A stretch of 6,250 nucleotides of DNA from an uncultured Treponema sp. (GTDB lineage Bacteria; Spirochaetota; Spirochaetia; Treponematales; Treponemataceae): NCBI GenBank assembly GCA_937900125.1, contig CALCEK010000021.1, positions 1-6,250 on the forward strand, in the 5' to 3' direction. Each line of letters begins with the position of its first letter. The stretch's first letter is position 1. Positions 6,076 through 6,250 of the stretch are shown piece after piece. A program made the position numbers and the translations under genes. The notes below the pieces were generated by a model that saw only the letters and a list, made by a program, of their open reading frames with translations, was not told the DNA's origin and made no database searches.

Positions 6076-6250
6076 TCAATACCCCTTGATCAGTTTCTCC
6101 TCTTTCAGATCAAAAATATTTCCATAGGCGTAATTGGCGATTCCCTTAATGGCATACACACAGTTCTGGGAATTGGTGTACAGATATTTATTCGGGATTT
6201 CCACAATGTTGTTCAGCGCCCGCAGGCCTTTATAAGCCGGATCGGACAAA
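6076..6250 (-). CDS. 3' end of a gene of unknown function (partial)
   Basis: On the minus strand a frame enters from the right edge of the window and is open for 57 codons to a TGA at 6076-6078. The visible tail begins LSDPAYKGLRALNNIVEIP, continues with a Tyr/Asn-rich segment containing one Cys (residue 30 of the tail), and ends LKEEKLIKGY. Codon use is well defined and non-random: five of six Leu codons are CTG and three of six Ile codons are ATC. This matches the neighbouring 123-residue ORF and not the host-like genes to the left, which supports real coding sequence. I do not recognise the family. It points toward the small ORF, tail to tail, across a 162-base spacer. A weak AGAA/TTCT hairpin follows the stop but is too feeble to call a terminator. 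Confidence 0.6.
   Translation of the reverse strand, partial: LSDPAYKGLRALNNIVEIPNKYLYTNSQNCVYAIKGIANYAYGNIFDLKEEKLIKGY

Overview
The window reads as a piece of an AT-rich spirochaete chromosome, most likely Treponema or a close relative. The basis is the A/T-ending codon preference, the spirochaete-like family-4 uracil-DNA glycosylase with an N-terminal extension, and a large aromatic-rich outer-membrane barrel protein with a Wzi-like look. This is my reading of the proteins; no database search was run.

Layout. Bases 1-186 hold the 3' end of an unidentified plus-strand gene, whose stop overlaps the start of truA (tRNA pseudouridine synthase A, 179-955). Twelve bases after truA, the convergent minus-strand pair begins: priA (replication-restart helicase, 968-2959) and, upstream of it, a [4Fe-4S] family-4 uracil-DNA glycosylase (2959-3717). 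Their stop and start codons overlap as TAATG, so they form a two-gene DNA-maintenance operon. A 66-bp intergenic region (3718-3783) carries two back-to-back sigma70-like promoters. One drives udg-priA leftward. The other drives a 579-residue exported beta-barrel protein (3784-5523) rightward. Both promoters sit so close to their start codons that both mRNAs are predicted to be leaderless or nearly so. The operon-internal genes priA and the 123-residue ORF instead have clear Shine-Dalgarno sequences.

At about 5540-5570 the character of the DNA changes. A small ORF of unknown function (5542-5913), a gene-poor spacer (5914-6075) and the 3' end of a minus-strand gene of unknown function (6076-6250) all use CTG, ATC and other C/G-ending codons that are almost absent from the barrel gene just before. 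This suggests a boundary with acquired DNA, or an assembly join.

The points most worth a second look are the leaderless divergent promoter pair, a PriA that appears to lack the winged-helix domain and has an A10 tract in the shortened linker, and the composition boundary with unrecognised genes. I found no CRISPR array, tRNA, rRNA, insertion sequence or convincing intrinsic terminator.
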